A stretch of 19,974 nucleotides of DNA from the NCBI GenBank assembly GCA_001598975.1, contig BBXU01001791.1:1-19974 (forward strand). The letters are read 5' to 3'. Below the pieces are notes generated by a model. That model did not search any database. It worked only from the letters and a program-made list of their open reading frames with translations, and was not told the origin of the DNA. How positions within the stretch are numbered: the stretch's first letter is position 1; each line of letters starts with the position of its first letter. Shown in pieces: positions 1-18,992 of this stretch. A program made the position numbers and the translations under genes. Origin of the DNA: Parachlorella kessleri (lineage: Eukaryota; Chlorophyta; Trebouxiophyceae; Chlorellales; Chlorellaceae).

Positions 1-143
1 CCCCTCCCCCCCACCCCCCCACCCCACCACACACACACACACACACACACATCACCACACCACACCCACCCACCACCACCACCAACAACACCACCAACAA
101 CAACAACAACAACAACAACATCATCATCATCAACAACAACATC
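1..143. repeat. compound microsatellite at window start
   Basis: Low-complexity DNA: a C-rich start, then (CA)n near 31-50, CCA/ACC-type repeats near 52-85, (CAA)n near 100-120, and short (ATC)n and (AAC)n runs to about 143. On the minus strand it lies just downstream of the last visible exon of the secreted-protein gene (170-228), so it probably sits in that gene's next intron. A contig edge is also possible. Confidence 0.9.
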
Positions 144-169
144 AGTGCACCAGCCCATCGGCATCTTAC

Positions 170-2225
170 CGATGATGCCAGTCACTGGAGCAGTGAGCGG
201 CTTCAAGACACTGAATCTGGTGTTCAGCCTGCGAGCAGGGAGGGAGGCATGCATGGGTCATACGAATATTACCAAGCCTGGCCAAAGAGGGCGTTTTGCA
301 GGGCCGTTGAGGAACAATGTCAGGGATGCAGTCTGTGCGACATATATATAGAATGTGCGACGAGAAAGCTCACAAGAGTTCTGCACAGGTTGCCAGTCAC
401 CACTCTGTACAACCCACCAGGTGAATGGGGCTGCCCAGCCCTCGGTGTCAGGATGCATCAGGGCCTGCTGGTAGCCTGACACCTGATCCACACGGATCTC
501 TAGGTTGGGTGTGGTCAGCACGCAGCCCACCACCCTGCTTGGCCCAGCATCCTCAGACACAACTGCACAACAGCCGTGCAAGGGCAGCAACGCTATAAGT
601 CACGGGTATGGTGACAAAAACGCCCCCTGTAGTAACGGGAAGGGCAAAAAGTGAGGTTTGCAGCCAAGAAGCACCAGATGTAGCCAGCGAAGGGCGCAAG
701 TCGAATCTAGTCCTCCTTGTGGTCAGCCTACTGTGCCACCTATATAACCCAGAATTCTGTATAACTCTGGTACGACTTACCAATGGAGGCGGACACCTCT
801 GGCAACTCAATTGTTGGCTTGGTCACCGCTAGCAAAGTTGTGTCCAGGCCCCTTGAGGAAGTCACTGCATGCAGTCAGTAATACAAGACTTTACTCTTGT
901 TTGTAACTCCTACAAGACCTTTCCCCTCATTGTGCTTGCCATCCTGCCTCCAGCGATTCCAAACAAAAAGGTGGGGCGGAGAGCAAGCCTAAGCGCGACA
1001 ACAGAGATGGCGCAGGCCACTTAATGGGACCAACAGGTGCAGGTTGCGCAAACAACCAACCGCCACCTTGTATCCGGGAGGTGTTGGGTCGAACGGCTGG
1101 GAGGGCGCAGGAAACCATGTCCCCTGCAAAGCGGAAACAAGTGTCGCATGTGAGTAAGGCTGTACTGTGCAGGTTTGCAACAGGTGGCCAGGGGTTGCAC
1201 GCCCAGAGGCACTGCCACACTACCACATGACTCCTGGAGTTGTCCATGGTCTGTCCCATATTATCCCAATCATCCACAAACTCACCGTTCGGGGAGAACA
1301 CTCGCACAGAGGATGTCCTGCATTTACATAAGTAGGGAGTTCCGAGGAGGCTATTCCAAGGTTGATGGACAAGGACCGAGCTACACCGTGCCTGAGGCAG
1401 TAACCAATGGGCCACCCCAGTACCACACAGATTTACCACTTGGCTGCCAGGAGAACGGCACGCTTGTCACTGCGCTCACTGATGACCCACTGCCGTCCAG
1501 TATTCCTGTGTACCCTAGGAGGCTGCTGACTTCCAGCTCATCTACACTGCTAGAGTGACAAGCGTTTTGAGTGTTGCATGTAAATCTCAACAATGATGTA
1601 GTGCTCTGCCTACCAGGACATCTCCTCCACCTTCTCCAACCCATGGGGAGTGGTGGCGCCTGTGAAGGTGCTGTAGACCTGCAACAGCCACGACCAAAGA
1701 ATCCCGTATCACTGTTGTGCCTTTGACAGCGGACATGAGCCTGGCACTGTCTGCCCCAGATCATTGCTTTGGGAAAGGGTGCAAAGCATGCCACCATAGG
1801 GATTACAAATGCAGATGCAACCCCACCTACAAGAGGGAAATGCGAGTTCGTGGCTACTTGCGCCTAGCCCATTGTAGTGGGGCTTTCCCAAGGAGGGCAA
1901 CCCAGTGATTGACGTGCCTGCGGCCCAAGCTTGTGTATAGTCCCACTACAATGTGACTATGGCAGCCTCCAACATATACCCTTGCTAGTGTAGCAGGGCT
2001 CTCATGACTACCAGCGGCAAGATGGTCCTTGCCTTGTAGCCATCGCCCGACTCCAACATTGCGTACTCGCCAGCGTTGTCAAAGTGGAAAACACTGCCAT
2101 CGAAGCCAACAATAACAGGGTCATTAAGGCCGCAAGCTCCCTGCAAGATTGCCAGCGGCCAAGTCAAGGGGAGGGAGGGAGGGAGGGAGGGAGGGAGGGA
2201 GGTATAGTGAGATTTGTGTGTGTGC

Positions 2226-2307
<82 letters not shown>

Positions 2308-3675
2308 TGCTTAGTGCCACTTGCCTGCCCAGCTGTCAAAACACCACTGCTGCACTCAACCTGCAAGTCAAAACAGACATTGTTAATTTCTTAATCGTTG
2401 TGAGGATGGGAGCGGTGCGTCCTGCCCGGGGTAGCTGTAAGTAATTGAGGCGAGATGCAGAGATCAAGGGGGGGCAAGCTTTTATTGGCTCATTAATGTC
2501 CTGTGGTTTTCCCAGGGCACCACTCAAAGCATGGCTGCGGCTGTGTTCTTGTGGCCTGGGCGCCTTCATATCATTCACTTCATTTGGCTCACTAAGCATC
2601 CATGTGGCTGTTCCTGTCATGAGTCAATGTTCACTTACCTGATCGCAGAGCAATTTCAGGGTGTACACACCAGGCACGGGAAAACTGTATTGAACTATAA
2701 ATCTAGTTAGTCCGGTCTCGGGATCTACATCGCCAAAGTCCCCGCCAAAGCCCTCGTAGAAGTCTGGGCACAGGATGACGTCGTCGCCGTCTTGGAAGTA
2801 GCAATCAATGAAGTAATATTCCACCCCCGGGTAGGCTGAGAGAGGACCAAAGCTTACATAATTCTGGACACACGAGGGAAGCAAGCCAGTCTTAAAGTGG
2901 CCACTGTGGCGCAAGGTGTTTGTGCCTAAGGGAACTTTTAGCCTGCAATTGTGGTCTACAGGAGCTCATGGCACTGGCACATACTATCTCTTTGCTTTGC
3001 AGACTAGCCATCAAGCTTGCTTATCTCCTCCAATGCCGGCTGCTAGGGGAGGCGCTCCGTGAAGCCCTGCGCTGTGTCTCTTCACTTACCTCGGCGCCAG
3101 CAATAACGTCAAAAGCACCGCAGCCCTCGGGGGCAGGAAAGAGGGCCTTGGGGGAAAGATTAAGCGACTGCAAGGCAACAGCTGGGTACAGTCCACCGAG
3201 AGGCTTCGCTGCCGCGAGCTGCTCAGCACCTCTCGCGGCAATGTATGCACTACCACGGTTAGGGTACATCTTTTTTCAAGCTGGCTTGGCTACCCCTTAG
3301 TCAAAGCCGACCTATTTTCAGAAGGGGTGGGTAGGTCCCCCCCTCCCCCCCCTCCCTCTTTTTCGGCGAACCTTGGTCTGGGGCGGGGGACAACCACTGC
3401 ACCTAGTGTCTACGAACGACCTCCCAAACAGTCGATTCCCAAGCTCACGCCGCCTATCCTTCTCCCCTCCACCACTGCATATAACCAATAAGCCAGTTCA
3501 CTCGGCAACGGCAATACAAAGCAGCGGAACGCACCTGGGCCTGGCAACTAACCGACAGGGCCAGAAGCAGTGACAGGAGAGAGACGATCGTGTCAATCGA
3601 TTGACATGGTCGCTTTGGGTTTCCTGCATGCAGCCAGGCGCACGCTTCAAGCCCTCTCGTTTTGCCAGGAGCCAT
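170..3675 (-). CDS. secreted protein with von Willebrand D / root-cap-like domain (3' end beyond window)
   Basis: Exons, in order: 3675-3535, 3167-3090, 2890-2639, 2140-2033, 1678-1614, 1549-1514, 1317-1286, 562-418, 228-170, then out of the window. All phases agree, giving about 305 residues. Exon 1 has a charged n-region, a hydrophobic core (IVSLLSLLLALSVS) and a likely cleavage site near SCQAQ, so the protein is probably secreted. Cysteines recur (GCGAFD, PSCVQNY, IDCYF, ILCPDF, LLCDQ, GACG), as in an extracellular protein. From about residue 158, DPVIVGFDGSVFHF, then YSTFTG, TTPNLEIRV and LNTRFSVLKPLTAPVTGIIG, follow the order of the VWD-like domain of plant root-cap/LEA-related proteins. 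The family call is from motif memory. Least certain points: the AAG acceptor at 2890, the GTACAC donor at 1514, and which Met starts translation. Intron 4 has a GC donor. Confidence 0.62.
563..1285 (-). other. 723-bp intron, nothing recognised
   Basis: Intron between the 32-bp exon 7 and exon 8 of the secreted-protein gene. The donor is GTGAGT and the acceptor ends TGTGCAG. I saw no further exon in it that keeps the phase, and no repeat or RNA gene. Confidence 0.5.
2031..2036 (-). other. GC donor of a GC-AG intron (secreted-protein gene, intron 4)
   Basis: The exon ends TAC AAG and the intron begins GCAAGG. The next exon starts in phase 0 after TTGCAG at 1678 and continues the domain (GDGYK then VYSTFTG). 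No GT donor nearby keeps both phase and sequence, and GCAAGG is close to the known GC-donor consensus. Confidence 0.7.
2168..2307. repeat. two adjacent microsatellites, (GGGA)n and (GTGC)n, in an intron
   Basis: A purine-only GGGA tract (about 2168-2202) is followed by a long GTGC tract (about 2216-2307). Both lie in intron 3 (2141-2638) of the secreted-protein gene. The repeats create long open frames of Thr-His-Ala-Arg or Ala-Cys-Val-Arg in several frames, which are artefacts. The first tract could form G-quadruplex and the alternating tract could form Z-DNA. That is inference from composition. Confidence 0.95.
3261..3302. repeat. imperfect direct repeat, copy 1
   Basis: A 20-bp block beginning AGGGTACATC matches 4031-4050 at 18 of 20 positions. 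After a spacer of different length comes ACCCCTTAGTC, identical in both copies. This copy lies in intron 1 of the secreted-protein gene and is followed by a C-rich tract (3333-3354). Confidence 0.6.
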
Positions 3676-4060
3676 TCAAGCCGTGGCATACTTGTGCTCA
3701 GAAAGTGCCACGCGTTGACCTCCTTTCGGTTCCGGAAAGGTCTTCAAGCTCTGCGGTACCGGATAGGGCGCCAGCAAAGTGGACGGCTGTTGATCTAATG
3801 GTAAAGAGAATTGGGTATCACCTTAAAGGTACCAGGGGTATGGATCAGCCCTAGGGACTGTCCAGAGGGTATGGTGGTCCCCGTGCAGTCAATACCGTAA
3901 TGGTACTTCCTGCTTCGTGCCACAGCGTGATTCTATCAGCCAAGAATTCATCGGACGAGAAGACTTAAAGCTCTAGCCAAAAAGTACAGGAGCCCGTACC
4001 TTCCGAAGCGTGCCAGGCGCCATAGATGCAAGGGTACCTCCTTTTTCAAGTTTGCACCCC
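3676..4060. other. intergenic: putative 5' region of the secreted-protein gene
   Basis: This stretch lies between the unidentified gene and the first codon of the secreted-protein gene. Small open frames exist on both strands, but none is supported. I see no clear TATA box and no TGTAA poly(A) signal for the upstream gene. Confidence 0.4.
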
Positions 4061-4066
4061 TTAGTC
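4031..4066. repeat. imperfect direct repeat, copy 2
   Basis: Partner of 3261-3302. It begins AGGGTACCTC and ends ACCCCTTAGTC. It is followed at once by a G-rich run and a short inverted repeat (GGCGCGC / GCGCGCC near 4082-4102). The TAA that closes the last open frame of the unidentified gene lies in this repeat. Confidence 0.6.
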
Positions 4067-5346
4067 GGGGGCGGGGCGGGGGGGCGCGCGCGCAGTGCGC
4101 GCCACCAATGGTCTTGGGCCCCGGTGTCGGTGGGTGGGGAACACAAACCTTCTCCCGAAGTCAGGTCCCCAAATGACAGTTAGAAAAGCAATCCCTGTGG
4201 CTCTCAGGTACTCCTGGATTACTGTATGATACCATTGTCTTGCAAGGAGAAGGACCCAGCACTTCAAGCCTTGAGTAGAGGTAGTTGGATCAGGTGCCGC
4301 AGGCATACCTATGGTCCACAAGCAGCACTATAGAATATACATGATAAACAAGAAGCACTTAGCGTGCAGGCGCGGAGGACCACAGAATAGTTTTGGGCAG
4401 GGTATCTAAAGGTGGCTACCGCGACCGTCAACTATTCAACAACACCATACTTCATCGATCTTGGTTTCATCAACAAATGTTCTTTCCGAAAGGAAGAGTG
4501 GTGCCTCAATGTCAATGGCTTGCGGGTTGCCTGGGCTACCCACAAATATTGACGGCACTCACCAACCAGTAACAGGACCCCCGTGGAGGAATGGGCGTCA
4601 CTGGGCACCAGCGGCTGCCAAGCCTCTGACCCCAGTTGCACAGGGCACAAGTTTGAGCCACAAAAAACTGACAAGCCCCATTGACAACCAATACACACCA
4701 CAAGTCCTTCCTACGCTGCCCACTCTCTCCGGTCATGGCGACATATGTGCAAGCCTAATCTTGTCGCTATCCACAGCTGCAAAGGCTGGCGTGCGTACAA
4801 CATTCCGCACACCGCGCTATGCAAGCTAGCCAACACAAGTCCGTCCCTAAGACTCTTGAGCGGAAACTGTGTGCCAGCTGGCGAGTGCTGCAGAGCACAT
4901 TCCACCATTGCGGCGGCCACCGGTCCGAAATGGTGAGGCTGCTGTGGAGTACAAGTTCCCGGTCACATCAAGCAAAATCCCAGGAATGTCTCTCTCAGGC
5001 AGCCGCCGGTAGAGCATTGTTCGGCAGTCATAGCAACAAACAAAATGCTTACCCTACCTTACCAGCCACAGCCGGCCTAGCAATACCTCATCATGCCAGT
5101 TGCCTCTGTGTAAACTGCTGCTGCTGAGGTGCCTGCCGGCTGGGCCAGCTGGGAGCCGCTGTCAGGGCGGTAAAACCTTTGCATTAGCTTCAGCTGCCGC
5201 TCTGCTCCCCGCTGCAGCTCTGTGCATACCTGCAGTGCGAGCTTGCAAAGGGGTGGTAGGTGTGCCGCCACACTGCCATCCCATGAGGGCACCAGGTCCT
5301 CCTCTTCGGTGAACATCACGATTATGCTACCAACTCTTTCATTGGA
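4061..5346 (-). CDS. unidentified spliced gene (exon chain; 5' end not found)
   Basis: I do not recognise this protein. Exons supported by splice sites and phase: 5346-5230 (39 codons; contains GSIIVMFTEEEDLVPSWDG), 5053 to about 4921 or 4906 (contains CCYDCRTMLYRRLPERDIPG and LLDVTGNLYSTAASPF), 4625-4563 (AWQPLVPSDAHSSTGVLLLV), a 19-bp exon 4327-4309, and 4238 downward (QWYHTVIQEYLRATGIAF, then LTVIWGPDFGRR). From 4625 to 4238 the phases 1, 2 and 1 join cleanly. The last exon either ends at a GTTTGT donor at 4149 or reads on to a TAA at 4061. The donor of the second exon is undecided. Any start exon should lie in 5347-5718, downstream of the SUMO stop. The pattern hints at a globular enzyme, but I can assign no family. 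Confidence 0.45.
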
Positions 5347-5718
5347 CTGAAGTGAATGAGGCGGATACCCACCACTGGAGCCAACTCAAGAAGAGCAAAG
5401 TTGGTCTCAGTTCAGCTGCCCATGCTCTTCCAGTGGCCTTAGCTTGTTCGGGGAGAGAACTACTGGATCAGAACTCAGGCAAGCCCCAGAGCATAACTGC
5501 ATTGCCCCTGTCACCCCAGTTCACCGTCACCTCTGTTCGCACGACCAGCCACCCTGAATAAGAGCATAGACATGATCGAATAGCGAATCACCCGGTGAAC
5601 AAGGCCCGGCCACGCCCCTGCCATGACCAAATAACAAGTCAGGCAGGCCTTACATCCCAAGACAATGCAGTGAAGCAGGTACCTGTCCGTAGAGGTAAGC
5701 AAGGACTTTTAAGAACCC
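5347..5718. other. SUMO 3' region and possible start of the unidentified gene
   Basis: Follows the SUMO stop at 5719. It holds a minus-strand TGTAA poly(A) signal (5650-5654). A short minus-strand frame beginning MSMLLFRVAGRANRG near 5575 could be the first exon of the gene below, but I found no phase-consistent join to the exon at 5346. Confidence 0.35.
5650..5654 (-). terminator. TGTAA poly(A) signal for the SUMO gene
   Basis: TTACA on the plus strand reads TGTAA on the minus strand, about 65 bases after the SUMO stop. TGTAA is the usual near-upstream polyadenylation element in chlorophyte algae. Assignment is by position. Confidence 0.5.
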
Positions 5719-6842
5719 TCACCAGCTGCCTCCTATCTGCTCCATGACCACCTGCAGGAAATGCAGGCATCTTGTAAACTATCAACAGCAGCACATATCT
5801 CATCGGTTCACTGGTGTTTGGGCACATGGGTCCCAGCCAGGGGCACCTGCCGTGCCGGTTTCTCCCTAGGGAAAGAGTAAGCAGCTTTGAATCTTTATTA
5901 GTGTTCTTACCTGTACTTCATCACCATCTTCCAAATCCGCCTGTAGGATGCATTCCAAAAGGGCAGTGGGTAAGGGCCATAAATGCAACGCAGGTGCAAG
6001 GGTCGTTGGAGGGCAGGCTGGTGTTTTGACCGTGACTGGCTTGGGAGAGTTGCACAGCCAACACTTGTACCCCCCAAGCGTCTTTTTACCGACCCATATG
6101 TGGCAAAGACACTGGTTGTAAGGCTCGCCATGTAGGAAGCCGGCTGTGAGGAGCACCTGACCACGTTCGAACCTAGAGAAGCACTGCCACCTGGGAACAT
6201 CGAACAAGAACGACGCACCTTCACTAGGCTAGTCTGCACCTCGTCTAGCCAATCAAACTGTAAATGCCAATCCGGTGTTATCTGTTGGCCCCCCAAACCT
6301 GTGCTGGGGTCTGCTCCTTGCGGATTCGTTCGCCTTCCGGTCCCATGAATTTGAGGCTCGTCTCGTCAAGCCCCATCCTTTGGCATTAGGCGTTGATGAT
6401 CTTCTGAAACTGCAGTCGGGCAGGGAATTTGGCTGTGGCACATCTTTGGGATGAAGGTCAAAGTCCTGGGTGGGGGGCTATCCCAAAAAGGAGCCTTCCA
6501 AAGAGGGAGTCATCCTGCAGCACTCGTTGGACTTGGAAGTATGCGCGGCTCGTACCGGTGTGTGGCGCTTGACTTTGAAGGTCAGAGAGTTTCCTTCCTG
6601 CAAAGATAGCAGGTTGGAACGCCGTGACTCGCAGCTCGTATCAAACACACAAGTGTCTGATACAAGTCTTGGCATGTGGGCTGGATAGCAAGTGTGCTAA
6701 CTAGCTCACTTGCCAAGACACGCACACCGGAGAGCACCAGCAGCATAGAGGTACGACGACTTCAAAATAACCAAGCAGCCTCTTTAGTTCGCGCCTGGTT
6801 CTTGAGGTTGATCGTGATCACCTCGTCACCACCATCGCCCAT
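5719..6842 (-). pseudogene. SUMO: SUMO (small ubiquitin-like modifier) gene with in-frame TAA in exon 3
   Basis: Exons: 6842-6795 (MGDGGDEVITINLKNQ), 6597-6556 (EGNSLTFKVKRHTP), 6409-6299, 5940-5911 (ADLEDGDEVQ), 5751-5719 (VVMEQIGGSW then TGA). All junctions are phase 0 and give an 87-codon frame, close to family length. SUMO is conjugated to lysines of target proteins after a protease exposes its C-terminal Gly-Gly. Here Gly-Gly is at codons 84-85 with a two-residue tail (SW). Family signatures: INLK, FKVKRHTP, GERIRKEQTPAQ, LEDGDEV and MEQIGG. An in-frame TAA 18 bases before the ATG supports this start. Exon 3 reads FQKIINA-stop-CQRMGLDE: codon 38 (6388-6386) is TAA where many SUMOs have Tyr. 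Exon 1 needs a poor GC donor. It may be a decaying paralogue, a nonsense allele or a base error. The rest of the frame is intact, so inactivation would be recent. Confidence 0.8.
6386..6388 (-). other. premature TAA at codon 38 of SUMO
   Basis: The plus strand reads TTA. The minus-strand codons around it are AAC GCC TAA TGC CAA. A single third-base change from TAC or TAT would explain it. No alternative acceptor in exon 3 removes the codon while keeping the frame. Confidence 0.85.
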
Positions 6843-7835
6843 CCTGCTGCGGCGCCTTGGTTAGCCGTTGATATGTAGCAGTAGATGAAGTGGGAACACT
6901 GCTGTATTTCGCACTGGTTGATAGCCATGATTCAGCAGTTGAATGACCACTTAGCATGCCCAGCATGGGCGCGCGGTTCCTTTCAGCTTGATTGCAGGCC
7001 CATTCTCGCCGTCCTCCCCCAAGACATAAGATCAAATGAAGGGTTGTTCTTATTATTTGTACCATATACTCAAAAGCTTGCAATTGCGCAGTGTACTAAC
7101 ACATGATCATGCAGCTGGCCTTCAGTGCACATGCACTGCAGACTTCCCATGTGAAAAGCGTGGAGTGACTGCCCATAACCCGGAGGTGGCCCCCATGGGG
7201 GTCTGCTGTCCCCACCCTAAACCCTATAATCATTTTTACACTTGAACAGGGAAAGTGCTTATATTTGCCATCTGTCATTGACCAATGAATAACATGCTTC
7301 CCTTCAACTAGACAGCTGGCCGCAGAGCATTGCTGCACTCCACATGTAAGCAGCGATGCATAGCTGCCTGTAAGTAAGACATCACCATACAAGAGTGTAC
7401 ACCGGATGCAGAGGTACAGAACATTTGAAACCCCTTAGAAACCATTCTCACTACATAAGCCAAGCCTGACTTGGGATATACACAACCCAGGACTTCCTCA
7501 GGGTCTGCTTGCAAAAGAATAACACATCGCACGATTCATGTACTGGACATTGCTGCACCCCCTCCGCCACTGCTTGTTCCATTTCTACTAACCTTTTGCG
7601 TACCAGCGTTTAAACAGGACTACAGGCAGCCATGTCACCCCTGCTTGCTACGCAGCACTGCAGCCTATACAACATAAAGTGGAAGCCATGCTGGCCTACA
7701 CTGTGCATGCCAAGCCCAACCGGCGCTGCTGCAGAAGGTTGCGGCCCCCGATCTGCCGACACTGAGTTTCAACACCAAAGCCACCCTCCAAGGCAGCCCT
7801 GCGGCTGAACAACTGTGGCCTTCGCCAGGAGCCTC
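6843..7835. other. spacer between SUMO start and AAA ATPase stop
   Basis: About 1 kb with no supported coding sequence. It should hold the AAA gene's 3' UTR at its high end and the SUMO promoter at its low end. A TATA-like CATATCAAC reading on the minus strand lies about 25-35 bases before the SUMO ATG, but it is weak. The small open frames are scattered and show no splice logic. Confidence 0.5.
7236..7240 (-). terminator. candidate TGTAA poly(A) signal for the AAA ATPase gene
   Basis: The first TGTAA I found on the minus strand after the AAA stop at 7836, about 600 bases downstream. A 3' UTR of this length is plausible in green algae, but the assignment rests on position only. Confidence 0.3.
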
Positions 7836-17904
<10,069 letters not shown>

Positions 17905-18237
17905 GTTGACTGGTGCTAGTGTCGGCAGCAGTGAAGCAGGCGTGTGCCTGAACTGCGGTGTGAGAGGTGAGAGGAATTAGAAAAACTCATCTGTGGCTTA
18001 CAAAGACGCTATCTGGGAACGCGTGTGCTGGCGTTACTGGAGTGGCATGGCACCAGCTGGACCCTTGGACACATGTGTACTGCCCTCCATGCGGGCCACC
18101 CTGCAGATCCTCTCAGTCCACTGCAACTTGCTTGGGCACAGAGCCTGCTGATCAAGCAGCTATGTAGCTATGTAAAATGGAGGGCTTCCCAGCCCCCAGG
18201 CAGTCTGCCACGCTGCTTTATATGGTTGGTCCGACTA

Positions 18238-18343
18238 GATTCTTGAGACTTTTGATTGTTGGGTTTTGAGACTTGATTCTTGAGACTTGATTGTTGGGTC
18301 TTGAGACTTGATTCTTGAGACTTGGACTTGATTGTTGGGCCTT
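18238..18343. repeat. minisatellite, three units of about 35 bp
   Basis: Units start GATTCTTGAGACTT at 18238, 18275 and 18310, with lengths of about 37, 35 and 34 bases. Each contains TTGATTGTTGGG. The array lies between two genes and runs up to a TATA-like motif. Confidence 0.85.
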
Positions 18344-18352
18344 CCTTCAGGC

Positions 18353-18381
18353 TATATAAGCCGGGCGTTTTGCCCTTTTTT
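18353..18381 (+). promoter_or_regulatory. TATA-like motif followed by a small hairpin and T-run
   Basis: TATATAAG (18353-18360) is followed by the inverted repeat GGGC-GTTTT-GCCC (18363-18375) and six T residues (18376-18381). It could be a chance juxtaposition, a polymerase III-type T-run terminator, or a promoter for an unseen transcript. No plus-strand gene follows that I can support. Confidence 0.3.
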
Positions 18382-18812
18382 ATAAGTTGATCAGTTTAGT
18401 TCGCCTTGTCAGGAATGTCACTTTGAGCCGATTGTGATAGCCTACTACTACGTAACAGCAAGTCAGTAACCCAGGAAGCACCGCCCGACCTCCAACATGC
18501 TATGAGCTTACCCACGTCAGTGGGGCTAGGCCCTCTGCAGCAGCAAAGGTGCACCCCGTGTGCCCCTTCGATACCTATTCCAGCAGCTAGTGCACCTGCA
18601 GTGCACTCGACCTGGTGCAAGCAGTATCCGGTCTCATAAAAGCAGATGTCAGTTCTAGTGCCTCCTGCAGCCTGACCGACCTGTGGGGAACATCTGGAGG
18701 CTGGGCTCCGTGCTTGGAACACCAGTGTGCTCACCCAAACAACCTTCACATATCCGTTGCCTGATAACTCCGCCCTCGCCTTGCTAGGCTGCGGCGGTCC
18801 TTGAGCGCACAC

Positions 18813-18817
18813 TTACA
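18813..18817 (-). terminator. TGTAA poly(A) signal for the FKBP gene
   Basis: TTACA on the plus strand reads TGTAA on the minus strand, about 176 bases after the FKBP stop. It is a typical chlorophyte polyadenylation element in a plausible position. Confidence 0.45.
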
Positions 18818-18992
18818 AAATATCATTGCAAGGCCTACCTAATCCGACATGCAGCCATGCTGGTCCTGCCTACTTTCAGCTAACCCCTAACGCTTGCAAA
18901 GTTCGTCAAGGCTCCTTGCAGTCGTTGCGAACCAGGCCAGCACGCAGATGCAGCAGCCTTCTTGCCATAAAGCTGCTTGCTTAGCTCCATGC

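Larger units (their letters stand above)
17905..18992. other. spacer between AAA ATPase start and FKBP stop
   Basis: About 1.1 kb. From high to low coordinates it holds the FKBP 3' region with a TGTAA signal, a 138-codon minus-strand open frame (18396-18812) that I cannot support as a gene, a hairpin and TATA motif, a minisatellite, and then the presumed AAA promoter. I see no clear core promoter next to the AAA ATG. Confidence 0.5.

Noticed and set aside
1985..2394. Open frames of repeated Thr-His-Ala-Arg or Ala-Cys-Val-Arg
   Set aside because: Translation of the GTGC microsatellite in an intron.
2445..2642. 65-codon plus-strand open frame
   Set aside because: It lies in intron 3 of the secreted-protein gene, with no domain or supporting signals.
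5907..6296. 129-codon minus-strand open frame
   Set aside because: Most of it is SUMO intron 3. Only the 30-base ADLEDGDEVQ exon here is supported, and in another frame.
6386..6388. Altered genetic code (TAA read as an amino acid) as the reason for the SUMO stop
   Set aside because: The FKBP gene ends at TAA just after its last conserved residues, the AAA gene ends at TAG, and the 1543-codon AAA frame contains no internal TAA or TAG.
18396..18812. 138-codon minus-strand open frame
   Set aside because: No recognisable motif or splice partner. It lies between the FKBP poly(A) signal and a minisatellite, and a chance frame is likely.
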